Shown one piece after another: positions 1 through 7,703 of a stretch of 64,000 bases of DNA; the first letter of the stretch is position 1; each line of letters opens with the position of its first letter. A program made the position numbers and the translations under genes. Where the stretch lies: the NCBI RefSeq assembly GCF_024169925.1, contig NZ_JALJXF010000001.1, positions 2,176,001-2,240,000 of the forward strand. The letters are read 5' to 3'. The notes under the pieces were generated by a model that did not search any database, was not told the origin of the DNA, and saw nothing but the letters and a program-made list of their open reading frames with translations. This DNA is from Methylorubrum extorquens (GTDB taxonomy: Bacteria > Pseudomonadota > Alphaproteobacteria > Rhizobiales > Beijerinckiaceae).

Positions 1-2
1 GC

Positions 3-263
3 AACAACATGGCCTACATCCCGGCCTGCATCTCCAAGCGCTTGGCGTGCGAACGCCTCGTGGATGACGCGCGCCGTTCGGATCCAGGGCGGTTGATTGT
101 CGGGATCGGCGACTCGATCTCGGATTTCGGTTTCATGGCACTCTGCGACCTGATGGCGACGCCTTCTCGTGGCCAGTTGGCCGACCTGCTGGCCGGCATC
201 TTCGTGGAACAGGATCCAGCTTCTCGGCAGGCTGGGCGGCCGCCCCTCGATAACCCGACGTAG
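3..263 (+). CDS. HAD-family hydrolase, C-terminal fragment (5' end outside window)
   Basis: The frame is open from the left edge, so only the last 86 residues are seen and the N-terminal catalytic Asp motif is missing. The visible part carries GIGDSISD about 30 residues in, which matches the acidic motif IV of HAD phosphatases (the metal-binding GDxxxD loop). The preceding NNMAYIPACISKRLA supplies the conserved Lys region (motif III). HAD phosphatases of this type belong to the biosynthetic module found beside tellurium-resistance (ter) genes, and the next two genes are other members of that module. The stop lies 14 bases before the StiP start, so co-transcription is likely. The family call rests on the motif and the neighbours; the substrate is unknown. 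Confidence 0.75.
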   Translation, partial: NNMAYIPACISKRLACERLVDDARRSDPGRLIVGIGDSISDFGFMALCDLMATPSRGQLADLLAGIFVEQDPASRQAGRPPLDNPT

Positions 264-277
264 GAAGCGGTGACGCA

Positions 278-1381
278 ATGAACGCCCGCAACGTCGTTGC
301 CGCGCATGCCGCCGGATTCCACGGTAGCTACGCCCCGCTCGATGTCGAGTTTCTGCTCAGACCGATTGCGATCACGCCTGTCGGCATCGCGGAGAAGGAG
401 CGGCTCATTCAGTCCGGGCAGCGGCACTACTCGGAGATGCTCAGCGCGGAGACAGCCCCCTCACCCGCCTACGCCGCACTCTACCACTCCGCTCTCGATG
501 CCGGTGCGCGACGCTTCGGCCGAGACACGGCCGCGCTTGCACTCACCTTGTTCCAGGGAGCGGGGCGGCCCGTGACGCTGGTCAGCCTCGTGCGGGCGGG
601 CGTCCCCCTCGGTGTCCTCCTGCGACGCGCGCTCGTCGAACTCGGAGCCGACGTGGCTCACTTCGGCATCTCGATCGTGCGCGATAGAGGCATCGACGCG
701 GTCGCCCTCGACCATGTCCTCGCCCGCCGACCGGCCGATGGTCTCGTCTTCGTCGATGGGTGGACGGGCAAGGGAGCCATTGCGAGCGAACTTGCGGCGA
801 GCCTTGCCGGGTATCCCATCCTCTCCCCGCGGCTCGTGACCCTAGCCGACGCGGCCGGACGGGCATGGTTGTCGGCCTCGGGGGAGGACTGGCTCATCCC
901 ATCCGGCATCCTCGGAGCTACGGTTTCTGGCCTGACCAGCCGAACCGTGCTCAATGACGCCCTTGTGGGGCCCGGTCAGTTTCACGCCTGCGCCGTGCAA
1001 TCGCATCTTGCCGAACACGATGTCTCCCGCACCTTCGTCGATACGGTATGGCCCCACGTCCAGGTTGCCCTCGGCACGGTTGGGCCGGCGAAGTGGACGG
1101 ATGCAGATAGGTTCGCGGCGCGATCCGCCGCCGAGGAAGCCGTCGCCTCGGTCGTCGCCAGGTTCGGGGTCATGGACCGCAACCGGATCAAGCCGGGCAT
1201 CGCCGAGGCGACGCGGGCGGTCCTGCGGCGCGTTCCCGAGCGCGTCCTGATCACCGATCCCGGCGAGCCGGATCTCGCTCCCCTGGTGGCCCTTACAAGC
1301 TCATCCGGCGTCACACTCGACGTGCTTGGTCCTGCCCTCGGCCCCTACAGGGCGATCACCTTGATCCGGAAGGTCGACTGA
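278..1381 (+). CDS. stiP: StiP-family protein (tellurium-module PRTase-like / cysteine protease family)
   Basis: The 367-residue protein resembles the StiP family (formerly PRTase_1) of ter-associated biosynthetic operons. Visible landmarks are LTLFQGAGRPVTLVSLVRAGVP near residue 90, HFGISIVRDRGID near 130 and LVFVDGWTGKG near 155. The last resembles a phosphoribosyltransferase PRPP loop. Family members have been described both as PRTase-like and as cysteine proteases; the biochemical role is unsettled. The ATG follows the HAD gene by 14 bases and the stop is 1 base from the next ATG, so the three genes form an operon. Together they are thought to make or modify a nucleoside-like metabolite, but no Ter proteins (TerD, TerC) are visible in the window. 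Confidence 0.8.
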   Translation: MNARNVVAAHAAGFHGSYAPLDVEFLLRPIAITPVGIAEKERLIQSGQRHYSEMLSAETAPSPAYAALYHSALDAGARRFGRDTAALALTLFQGAGRPVTLVSLVRAGVPLGVLLRRALVELGADVAHFGISIVRDRGIDAVALDHVLARRPADGLVFVDGWTGKGAIASELAASLAGYPILSPRLVTLADAAGRAWLSASGEDWLIPSGILGATVSGLTSRTVLNDALVGPGQFHACAVQSHLAEHDVSRTFVDTVWPHVQVALGTVGPAKWTDADRFAARSAAEEAVASVVARFGVMDRNRIKPGIAEATRAVLRRVPERVLITDPGEPDLAPLVALTSSSGVTLDVLGPALGPYRAITLIRKVD

Positions 1382-1382
1382 C

Positions 1383-2411
1383 ATGGCCCCCGACGCACCA
1401 ACGTTGCGCCAGGTCCACCCCTACGCACTCGGGGCGACCCTCTACGTACCGATGATTCATGCAAACGCGGCCGACGTCGCCCTCGGCCGAAAGTTGCCGG
1501 GGCTTCGCTCGGTGGTTCTCTGTCTTGAGGATGCCGTCGCAGACAATGACGTTGCTGAGGGGCTCCTCCGCCTCTCGAAGCTTTTGTCGGACCTTCGGAA
1601 TTCAGAACGCAATCATGTGGCTACCCCGCTCGTGTTCGTGCGACCGCGCAACCTTGAAATGGCCTTTGCCCTCGCCGGACTACCCGGCATCGAGTCCTTG
1701 GACGGTTTCGTCTGCCCAAAGGTCAGACCTGGGCAGGTCAAGGCTTGGGCAACCGTGGTTTCAGGAACTACGCTGCGGCTGATGCCGACCCTTGAAACCG
1801 CGGAGATCCTCGACCCCGTCGCGGTGCGCGACCTGCGCGACGAACTGACTGCGGACGCCGCTGGACGGATCCTGGCTCTGAGGGTGGGGGGGAACGACCT
1901 CATGGCTTGCCTCGGGCTGCGCCGTAGCCGCGGTCGGACCGTCTATGACGGCCCGCTGCGGAGCGTGCTCGCCAATCTGGTGAACCTGATGGTCCCGGCG
2001 GGCTTTCACCTCACGGCGCCCGTGCACGAGATCATCGACGACACGGAAACCCTGGAGCGCGAAGTTGCGGAGGACGTTGCCTGGGGGTTTGTCGGTAAGA
2101 CCGCCATCCACCCCTCGCAGATCCCGTCGATCCACGCCGCCTTCGCGGTGCGAGAGCAGGATCTCGACGCAGCCCAGCTCATCCTCGCTCCTGGCGCCCC
2201 GGCCGTCTTCCGGCATGGAGGCGCCATGTGCGAGCCCGCCACTCACCGCGCCTGGGCGATCTCTATCGTCGAGCGGACGCGCTGTCATGGTCTTCGCTCA
2301 ATCGACCCTCCTGCCGCGGTCCCGCCTCCCCTCCGCGACCGAGAGCCTATCCGTCCCCGGGTTGCGGATGTCGAAGCCGGTAGCCCCACCTACGAGGAGT
2401 TTGCCCCGTAG
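1383..2411 (+). CDS. HpcH/HpaI-type (CitE-like) C-C bond lyase of the tellurium module
   Basis: The 342-residue TIM-barrel lyase shows the CitE-like signature: LEDAV near residue 49 (metal/acid residues), FVRPRN near 97 (substrate Arg), PTLETAEIL near 136 (metal-binding Glu) and a late IHPSQI segment near 242. This matches the C-C_Bond_Lyase family found in ter-linked biosynthetic operons, not true citrate lyase beta. It starts 1 base after the StiP stop with GGAAGG upstream, so translation is coupled. The natural substrate is not known. This is the last visible gene of the module; the ATP-grasp and extra PRTase genes often found with it are not seen downstream. Confidence 0.8.
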   Translation: MAPDAPTLRQVHPYALGATLYVPMIHANAADVALGRKLPGLRSVVLCLEDAVADNDVAEGLLRLSKLLSDLRNSERNHVATPLVFVRPRNLEMAFALAGLPGIESLDGFVCPKVRPGQVKAWATVVSGTTLRLMPTLETAEILDPVAVRDLRDELTADAAGRILALRVGGNDLMACLGLRRSRGRTVYDGPLRSVLANLVNLMVPAGFHLTAPVHEIIDDTETLEREVAEDVAWGFVGKTAIHPSQIPSIHAAFAVREQDLDAAQLILAPGAPAVFRHGGAMCEPATHRAWAISIVERTRCHGLRSIDPPAAVPPPLRDREPIRPRVADVEAGSPTYEEFAP

Positions 2412-2689
2412 CGAGATATACAGCGGGTGTGCTGTCCGCGGCTGTAAGCAATCGAGCAGCAGTCTTGGCGCTGGCCCAGGGAGGACGGGCGGACATGGAG
2501 CCTGCCGCTTGAAACATTGAGGGTCAGCTTCGACGAGAGAGGGCTGGGGCCGTATCCACTCGCAGCGAGATGCGATCAGACTATCCGGTAGAAGCGATTG
2601 TCTCCATCCATGCGAAAATATTTTTTTGCCCCGACCCGCACCCGCATCTTTTCTTTGAGGACAGGTGCCGTGATCGGATCGTGCTGACC
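2412..2689. other. Non-coding stretch between lyase gene and KfrA remnant
   Basis: I see no convincing gene here. It holds the 3' flank of the lyase gene and a short T-rich tract near 2620-2630. The tail of the disrupted KfrA-like gene enters from the right in the opposite direction. Confidence 0.5.
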
Positions 2690-2788
2690 CTATGCATGCT
2701 CTCCTAAGAGCGACGGCAGCTGTGCGACGATCTCTTCCGCGGTCAGGCCATGCTCGGCAGGCAGCAGTTCGTGAGCAGCTCGCATGAC
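2690..2788 (-). pseudogene. 3' remnant of KfrA-like gene cut off by the IS630 element
   Basis: Read on the minus strand from the IS boundary, 32 codons run in frame to a TAG at 2690. The encoded residues begin VMRAAHELLPAEHGL. If the IS and one copy of the TA target are removed, this joins the KfrA-like fragment at 3937-4434 in the same frame with no stop, giving about 199 residues. Frame continuity across the insertion is seen in the sequence; that it was a working C-terminus is inference. It could instead be a chance open stretch, since one frame in three would match. Confidence 0.6.
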
Positions 2789-3867
2789 TAGTGGTGCGAG
2801 TCTAACACTTGGTGCCCGCGCCTTGCGGCCTGGATGATGCGATCCGGGTCGGCGGTCCAGGTGAAGGGCTTGGGGTCGCCGTTGCTCTCGGCGATGAAGC
2901 GTTTGATGGCCGCCTGTACCTCGATCAGCGATCCGAACACGCCGCGTCGCAGGCGGCGTTTTGCGAGCTTGGCGAAGAAGCCCTCAACGGCGTTGAGCCA
3001 CGAGGCTGAGGTCGGGGTGAAATGGAAGGTCCAGCGTGGGTGGCGATCGAGCCAGGCGCGGACCTTCGGGTGCTTGTGAACGGCATAGTTGTCCAGGATC
3101 GCGTGGACGATCTTGCCCGCCGGAACCGCCGCCTCGACCGCGTTGAGGAAACGGATGAACTCCTGATGCCGGTGGCGCTGCATGCAGCGGCCAATCACCT
3201 TGCCCTCCAGGATGTCCAGAGCGGCAAACAGGGTCGTCGTGCCGTGGCGCTTGTAGTCGTGGGTGCGCGTCGTCGGCTGGCCCGGCTTCATCGGCAACGG
3301 GGCCTGCGTGCGGGCGAGCGCTTGGATCTGGCTCTTCTCGTCGACCGAAAGCACGACGGCATGGGCGGGCGGATCGACGTAGAGCCCGACGACGTCACGC
3401 AATTTGGCAGCGAAGGCCGGGTCGGTAGAGAGCTTGAACTGCCGGACCCGGTGTGGCTGTAGGCCGTGCCTCCGCCAGATCCGCTGCACCGACGAAATGC
3501 TTATGGCTGTGACCTTGCTCATGGCGGCGGCCGTCCAATGCGTGGTCTCGCCGGGCGGATCTTCCTGCGTCAGAGCCACAACACGCGCCGCCACCTCCGG
3601 CCCCAGCGGCGGGATGCGCGCCGGCCGCGTCTTGTCTCGCAGGAGCCCTTCGACGCCCTCCTGCGCGAAGCGGTCCTGCCAGCGCCAGACCGCCGTCTTG
3701 GACACGGCCGCCTCACGCATGATCGCGTGCGTCCCGATCCCATCGGCGCTCAGCAGCACGATGCGAGCGCGCCAAACGTGCTTCTGCGGAGTGTTTCGAT
3801 CCGCGACCAGGGCCTCTAGCCGAAGGCGATCCGAGGCGGAGAGCGTGAAAGAGATGTCACTGCGCAT
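2788..3867 (-). CDS. IS630-family transposase
   Basis: The protein has 359 residues. The N-terminal half is a double helix-turn-helix (HAIMREAAVSKTAVWRWQDRF near 50-70, then a second winged segment near 120-140). The C-terminal half is a DDE catalytic domain: LSVDEKSQIQ near 175, HAILDNYAVHKH near 246 and TPTSASWLNAVEGFFAKL near 282, giving the D, D and E residues. The length is normal for the family and no frameshift is visible, so it may be active. The stop codon TAG uses the TA target duplication plus one flanking base (2788-2790), so the last codon is formed by the insertion site, not by the element. Confidence 0.95.
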   Translation of the reverse strand: MRSDISFTLSASDRLRLEALVADRNTPQKHVWRARIVLLSADGIGTHAIMREAAVSKTAVWRWQDRFAQEGVEGLLRDKTRPARIPPLGPEVAARVVALTQEDPPGETTHWTAAAMSKVTAISISSVQRIWRRHGLQPHRVRQFKLSTDPAFAAKLRDVVGLYVDPPAHAVVLSVDEKSQIQALARTQAPLPMKPGQPTTRTHDYKRHGTTTLFAALDILEGKVIGRCMQRHRHQEFIRFLNAVEAAVPAGKIVHAILDNYAVHKHPKVRAWLDRHPRWTFHFTPTSASWLNAVEGFFAKLAKRRLRRGVFGSLIEVQAAIKRFIAESNGDPKPFTWTADPDRIIQAARRGHQVLDSHH

Positions 3868-3936
3868 CCCACGAGACTCGCAGGACGGACTTCAAACCGG
3901 AACCCCGGACGGACTCAACCGTCAGGGCTGAACCAC
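2791..3936 (-). mobile_element. IS630-family insertion sequence
   Basis: The element is about 1146 bp and is bounded by TA dinucleotides at 2789-2790 and 3937-3938, the target duplication expected of the Tc1/mariner-IS630 superfamily. Both ends start with GTGGT just inside the TA. The terminal repeats are then imperfect (GTGGTGCGAGTCTAAC on the left, GTGGTTCAGCCCTGAC on the right read inward). It carries one full-length transposase gene. It sits inside a KfrA-like gene whose halves remain in frame on either side, so it inserted without deletion and probably recently. Confidence 0.85.
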
Positions 3937-4434
3937 TAGGTCCCAGTAGGCCTCGGCCTTCAGCCTCCGGACTCGCCGTTCGAGCACGTCGATTTGTCGG
4001 CGAAGATCAGTGCTCTCCCTGTCCAAGCGGTCGGCGCGATCCCGAGCTTCCAAGGTAGCGCGCTCGCTCTCGGCGAGGCGGTGCTCGGCGGCGTCGGCAG
4101 CCGCGGCAAGCTCGATCACCAATCCTTCCGAGATCCTTTGCTGCTCCAGCACCTTCGCGCGATCGTTTTCCAGCGCTGCGTGTGCATCCACGCGGGCGAC
4201 CTTCCACGCTTCGAGAGCGAAGGCATCAAGCAACCTCACAACGGATGTTGGGAGGTCCTCACGTCCCGGTCGCGCCCGATAGTTCCTTTCGACCTTCCAG
4301 TCACGCAGGATCGGCGCGATGTCACGGTACGAACCGCGGTCCTTCAAGCGGTCGCGCACGTTCGCCTGAGAGACCAGAAGGCCGTCCGCGAGCAGCAGGT
4401 CGGCGGTCCGATAAATCTCGTCTCGATCGGCCAT
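3922..4434 (-). pseudogene. KfrA-like DNA-binding protein, truncated by IS630 insertion
   Basis: The start MADRDEIYRTADLLLADG is chosen over an upstream in-frame Met because it begins the KfrA_N domain. The N-terminal ~55 residues match KfrA_N (sequence-specific DNA binding by plasmid- and island-borne KfrA proteins). From about residue 75 an Ala/Glu/Arg-rich coiled coil follows, as in KfrA. Native sequence ends at AEAYWD; the last residues LVVQP come from the TA duplication and the IS end. The true C-terminus lies beyond the IS at 2690-2788. KfrA proteins repress their own promoter. The coiled coil is shorter than in plasmid KfrA. The truncated form might still bind DNA. Confidence 0.8.
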
Positions 4435-4772
4435 CACTCTCTCCGTCACGGGGAGAAAAGCCGATCCGGGTAAATCCACCGTTTCAACCGCCGGACGGTA
4501 TTGGTACTGGGTATCGATGTCCGATACCGTTACGCGCGGTTATCCTGGGCCAGCCGTGAGCGGCGGGCCATCGGTTTTGGACCTTGGTAAACGAGCTATC
4601 CACTACCGAAACCATCAGAAAAGGGGCTGAAGTCGTCCCGCGAGTTTCACGAGGGTTAGCTTTTTCTCGAAGGGACGAGACCGCATCGGAACGGATCGGA
4701 TCGAACCGCGATCGATGGAAATCAATGGGTTGCGACTAGCCGATTTCCTCCGAGGGCTACGCCGATGCCCAT
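4435..4772. promoter_or_regulatory. Divergent intergenic region (KfrA-like / two-gene nuclease unit)
   Basis: The 338-base gap lies between the divergent KfrA-like gene and the two-gene unit beginning at 4773. Apart from the inverted repeat at 4510-4528 I see no gene or strong terminator. It must carry the promoters of both sides. An in-frame TAG at 4737 sets the upstream limit of the gene that follows. Confidence 0.5.
4510..4528. promoter_or_regulatory. Inverted repeat upstream of KfrA-like gene, candidate operator
   Basis: GGTATCG and CGATACC face each other across a 5-base spacer, about 75 bases upstream of the KfrA-like start. KfrA-type proteins bind repeated sequences in their own promoters, so autoregulation is plausible. 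The site is seen; the function is inferred. Confidence 0.35.
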
Positions 4773-5123
4773 TTGCCCGAAACCGCGTTCGAGGAGGTGA
4801 GCGACGACACCCTCGAAGCCTACGTCCGGCGCTTCAGGCGCGAGGTCGCGGTCAACTTCACGGATAGGTTCGCGCCGAGCATCGCCGTTGGCGACAGACG
4901 TGACGGTGTCATCGCCCTCCGCGTCTCGTTCGGTTGCGAAGCCGCGGACCGGGATCCGGAACCGAACGACGGGACATTCGTGGCCGCCAGCGTGATCTCC
5001 TACGACCGGGACGCCGGGATCGGCCTCATCAAGAAGACGTCCGCCCTCTTCGCCTGGATGTCAGACCAGGCCGTCGAGGATGCCGGCGCCCTCGTGAGGC
5101 TCGTGGCGGCGGACCGAGGATGA
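4773..5123 (+). CDS. Small acidic protein of unknown function, partner of downstream nuclease-like gene
   Basis: The 116-residue protein was not recognised. The start is TTG at 4773; the frame is closed upstream by TAG at 4737 and no in-frame ATG exists, so a TTG or similar rare start is needed. The protein is acidic with alternating strand-like segments (DGVIALRVSFGCEA, FVAASVISYDRD) and a helix-rich C-terminus. No signal peptide or membrane segment is seen. Its TGA overlaps the ATG of the next gene by 4 bases (ATGA), so the two are translationally coupled. It may be a regulator or immunity-like partner of the nuclease, but that is only an inference from gene order. Confidence 0.55.
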   Translation: MPETAFEEVSDDTLEAYVRRFRREVAVNFTDRFAPSIAVGDRRDGVIALRVSFGCEAADRDPEPNDGTFVAASVISYDRDAGIGLIKKTSALFAWMSDQAVEDAGALVRLVAADRG

Positions 5124-5998
5124 GCGACGACATCCGGCTCAATCCGTCGGCCGATGCATGGCTCAAGTTCATGGACGATGTGGTGCTTGCCATTAGGCTG
5201 GCCGTCCAAACGCTCAACACCCCGGAAGTGCGTGCGAGGGAGGAGAGGCGGCCGGGATGGTTCGGAGAGCCCCTGCAGAAGTACCGAGGCACCCGCCTGC
5301 CCGACGAGACGGCGGTCAGCAGGGCCATAATCGCGATGATGCGTAAGACCCGGGACCGTCAGTTCATCGCCGCGCCGCTCGTGGAGCCGGGAATCCCGGA
5401 CCTCAAACGGATGGATTTCAACGTTGAGGTCGACAGGGCGGTGGAGGAGGAGACTGGCAACCAGTCAAAGCCCACCGACATCCAGATCGCGATCCACGCG
5501 GCCGGCATCGACCTGCGCATCGAAGCCAAGAAGCTGACGGTCGAGTCGGAAATCGAGAGCCAGTACCTGAGCAGGCATGGATTACTGCGGTTCGACAATG
5601 CCAAGGCCCCATACACCCTGGGGGCCTTCGGGTGCATGATCGCGTACGTGACCGACCGGGACACCCCTGCCTGGCAAGCGTCGATTGAGGCGGGCCTGCA
5701 AGCGAACCTACCCGGCGACCGGCTGACGACCACCTTGATCGCCGGTGAGGAGATCAGGACGACCAAACACGTCTTGGATGTGGACTTGGAAGTCTCCGAG
5801 GTGAAGGGTCACTTCCATGTGGACGTGATTCACATGGTATTCGAGTTCGAGGCCCGGCCATCACGGCGCGTCGCCGCGGCGAAATCGAGCGCCGCGAAGC
5901 CCGGAAAGCGGCGCGCGGCGAAGTCGCAAGCTGGCAGCGTTGAACGGGGCGCCGCACGGCGGGGCCGTAAAGCGGCGCCGACCTCGAAGGACGCGTAA
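5120..5998 (+). CDS. Predicted PD-(D/E)XK nuclease-fold protein with basic Ala/Lys/Arg tail
   Basis: The ATG at 5120 is chosen because it overlaps the upstream stop and begins the structured domain; the frame is open further upstream only as a shadow. The protein has 292 residues. The core shows KPTDIQIAIHA then DLRIEAKKL: Asp120, Glu135 and Lys137 match the D...ExK active site of PD-(D/E)XK nucleases. It is followed by QYLSRHGLLRF and GCMIAYVTD, a pattern seen in restriction-endonuclease-like families. The last ~50 residues are a low-complexity Ala/Lys/Arg/Ser tail like a histone H1 tail, suggesting DNA binding. With the coupled 116-residue partner and its place on an island, a role in defence is plausible. 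Catalysis is unproven. Confidence 0.65.
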   Translation: MSDDIRLNPSADAWLKFMDDVVLAIRLAVQTLNTPEVRAREERRPGWFGEPLQKYRGTRLPDETAVSRAIIAMMRKTRDRQFIAAPLVEPGIPDLKRMDFNVEVDRAVEEETGNQSKPTDIQIAIHAAGIDLRIEAKKLTVESEIESQYLSRHGLLRFDNAKAPYTLGAFGCMIAYVTDRDTPAWQASIEAGLQANLPGDRLTTTLIAGEEIRTTKHVLDVDLEVSEVKGHFHVDVIHMVFEFEARPSRRVAAAKSSAAKPGKRRAAKSQAGSVERGAARRGRKAAPTSKDA

Positions 5999-6177
5999 GG
6001 AAACTCGCGCACGACCCACCGGTCTCATTGGTAGGATCCGGGATCCCTGTCTTAGAGTATGAATGGACGCTACCGAAAGCTTTGCAGGCGAGATGCGCTG
6101 CTCAACTTGCAGTCATTCACTGTAGCCAGCGCTGCAGACGGTCAACACCATATCAGGCGGCACGAGATGCGTGGGCA

Positions 6178-7686
6178 CTACGCCGAGGCCGTCTGTCCAT
6201 CGGCAGCCGCCGGGCCCGGCAAGACCGTGCTTGCCGGGATGGCGTAGAGATCCTTGAAATCTCGATGCTTCCTGAGTGCCCGCGGTCGGTAGGGTCCCGT
6301 GCCCGAACAGCTCGCCACATTCGACAAAGCGAAGCGCTCGGCCACCGTCGGATGCACCACTGCATCGGGTTTGATGTCGCGCCCGTTCGATAGCGCCTTC
6401 CAGTTCAGCCGACCGGTAAGGGGTCGCAGGATCTTCCACGCGCGCTGCTCGATAGTGTCGTGCATGCCCGCAATCTCGCAGTGCTGGACCCCATCGGCTT
6501 GCGGATGGCGGTGCAGCTTGTCCTCCTCCATTACCAGTGGGTGGGGAAGTGACCTCGCCTCCTGGACCATCCAGTCGAGAGCAATATCGGAGAGACGGGA
6601 TTCGGCCTCCGGGTAGCTGCCGCCGATGTCGGAATGGTTGCCCGCGAACCAGACTTGGCGAAAGGTCTCGGGCTCGCCCGGCATCCGCTCCTGAGGCTTG
6701 CCGCCCCACGGGACCCGGTCGAAGTCTTCACGGGTCTCGTCGATCGCATTGGCCGACCGGGCAAAGCGCACGGAGCGGCTGAGGAGACGGTCGTAGTACC
6801 CGGCGCGCCAGACGGCGAAGTGCCAGTTCGGGATCCAGCGCTTCCATCCGGTCCGTTCGGGGTACCAGGTCGTCTTCAAATGGTCGGTCAGCCAGCGCCA
6901 GCCGGCGTAGAGGACCGCGGCGAAGCCGATCAGCAGGAAGGTCGGACGAAACGAAACCGCAGGTATCAGGCTCAGCAGCCCGGCAATCGCTGCGACTGCA
7001 CCTACCCCGAGGAGGGCGAGCCCAGCCCCGATGGCGTAGCGCCGAAAGCCCCTGGCACCGAGAGCGGCGACGGTGTCGAAGACGCCAATGAAGTAGGGTG
7101 CGGCGTTGGAGTTTTCCGGATCGTCCGCGGCGTTCGAACCATACCGCTCACGGAAGCGACGAGCCTGCTCGAAGCGGTCGGCTTCGTAGAGCCCCCTCGC
7201 CTTTCCGGCCCCCTGTTCCAAGACCTTCGAGACCGCCTCCTCCGCGATGTCGCGGGTCTGTTTCCGGAAGCGTCGGAGAGGTCCCTTTGGGGTCTTGGTG
7301 GGAATCCCGCAGAGCATCAGGAGATTGGCGAGGCACCGCACCGTGTAGGCACCGCGGCTGAAGCCGACGAGGTAGATCCGGTCGCCGAGTCGGTAGTGAT
7401 TCAGGATGAAGGCGTAGCAGTCGGCGACATTGACGGTGATGCCCTGCCCGGTGACGGAAGCCAGGAGCTTTTGCAGGAACCGCATCGGTGCCGTGAGGCC
7501 CGTGGCGCCAGCATCTGTTCCGAGACCCGGATCATAGAACGTGACCTGCGCGGTCGGATTGATCCCGGTCTCGGGTCCGACGCGGGCCGCCCGGTACATC
7601 TTGTAGACGTTGCTGACCCGCTGCTCCGGCCGGATGCCGCCGTCTTGGCCGGTCCCATCCGAGAAGATGACGATGTTCTTCGGCAT
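6178..7686 (-). CDS. DUF2235-family alpha/beta hydrolase with two membrane segments
   Basis: The start MPKNIVIFSDGTGQ is chosen because the family begins with this strand and a GCGGAGCGC-type ribosome site precedes it. The 502-residue protein has the DUF2235 (Tle1-like phospholipase) catalytic set: GFSRGAY with Ser110, VFDTVAALG with Asp204 and GNHSDIGGSY with His351. Two hydrophobic segments (about 217-241 and 246-266) interrupt the hydrolase domain, so it is probably membrane-attached. Related proteins include type VI secretion phospholipase effectors, but no secretion genes are here. It follows the TIR gene by 17 bases in the same direction. The pair suggests a TIR-sensing or NAD-cleaving protein with a lipid-attacking partner, which is an inference. 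Confidence 0.8.
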   Translation of the reverse strand: MPKNIVIFSDGTGQDGGIRPEQRVSNVYKMYRAARVGPETGINPTAQVTFYDPGLGTDAGATGLTAPMRFLQKLLASVTGQGITVNVADCYAFILNHYRLGDRIYLVGFSRGAYTVRCLANLLMLCGIPTKTPKGPLRRFRKQTRDIAEEAVSKVLEQGAGKARGLYEADRFEQARRFRERYGSNAADDPENSNAAPYFIGVFDTVAALGARGFRRYAIGAGLALLGVGAVAAIAGLLSLIPAVSFRPTFLLIGFAAVLYAGWRWLTDHLKTTWYPERTGWKRWIPNWHFAVWRAGYYDRLLSRSVRFARSANAIDETREDFDRVPWGGKPQERMPGEPETFRQVWFAGNHSDIGGSYPEAESRLSDIALDWMVQEARSLPHPLVMEEDKLHRHPQADGVQHCEIAGMHDTIEQRAWKILRPLTGRLNWKALSNGRDIKPDAVVHPTVAERFALSNVASCSGTGPYRPRALRKHRDFKDLYAIPASTVLPGPAAADGQTASA

Positions 7687-7703
7687 GGCGCGCTCCGTGC
7701 CGC

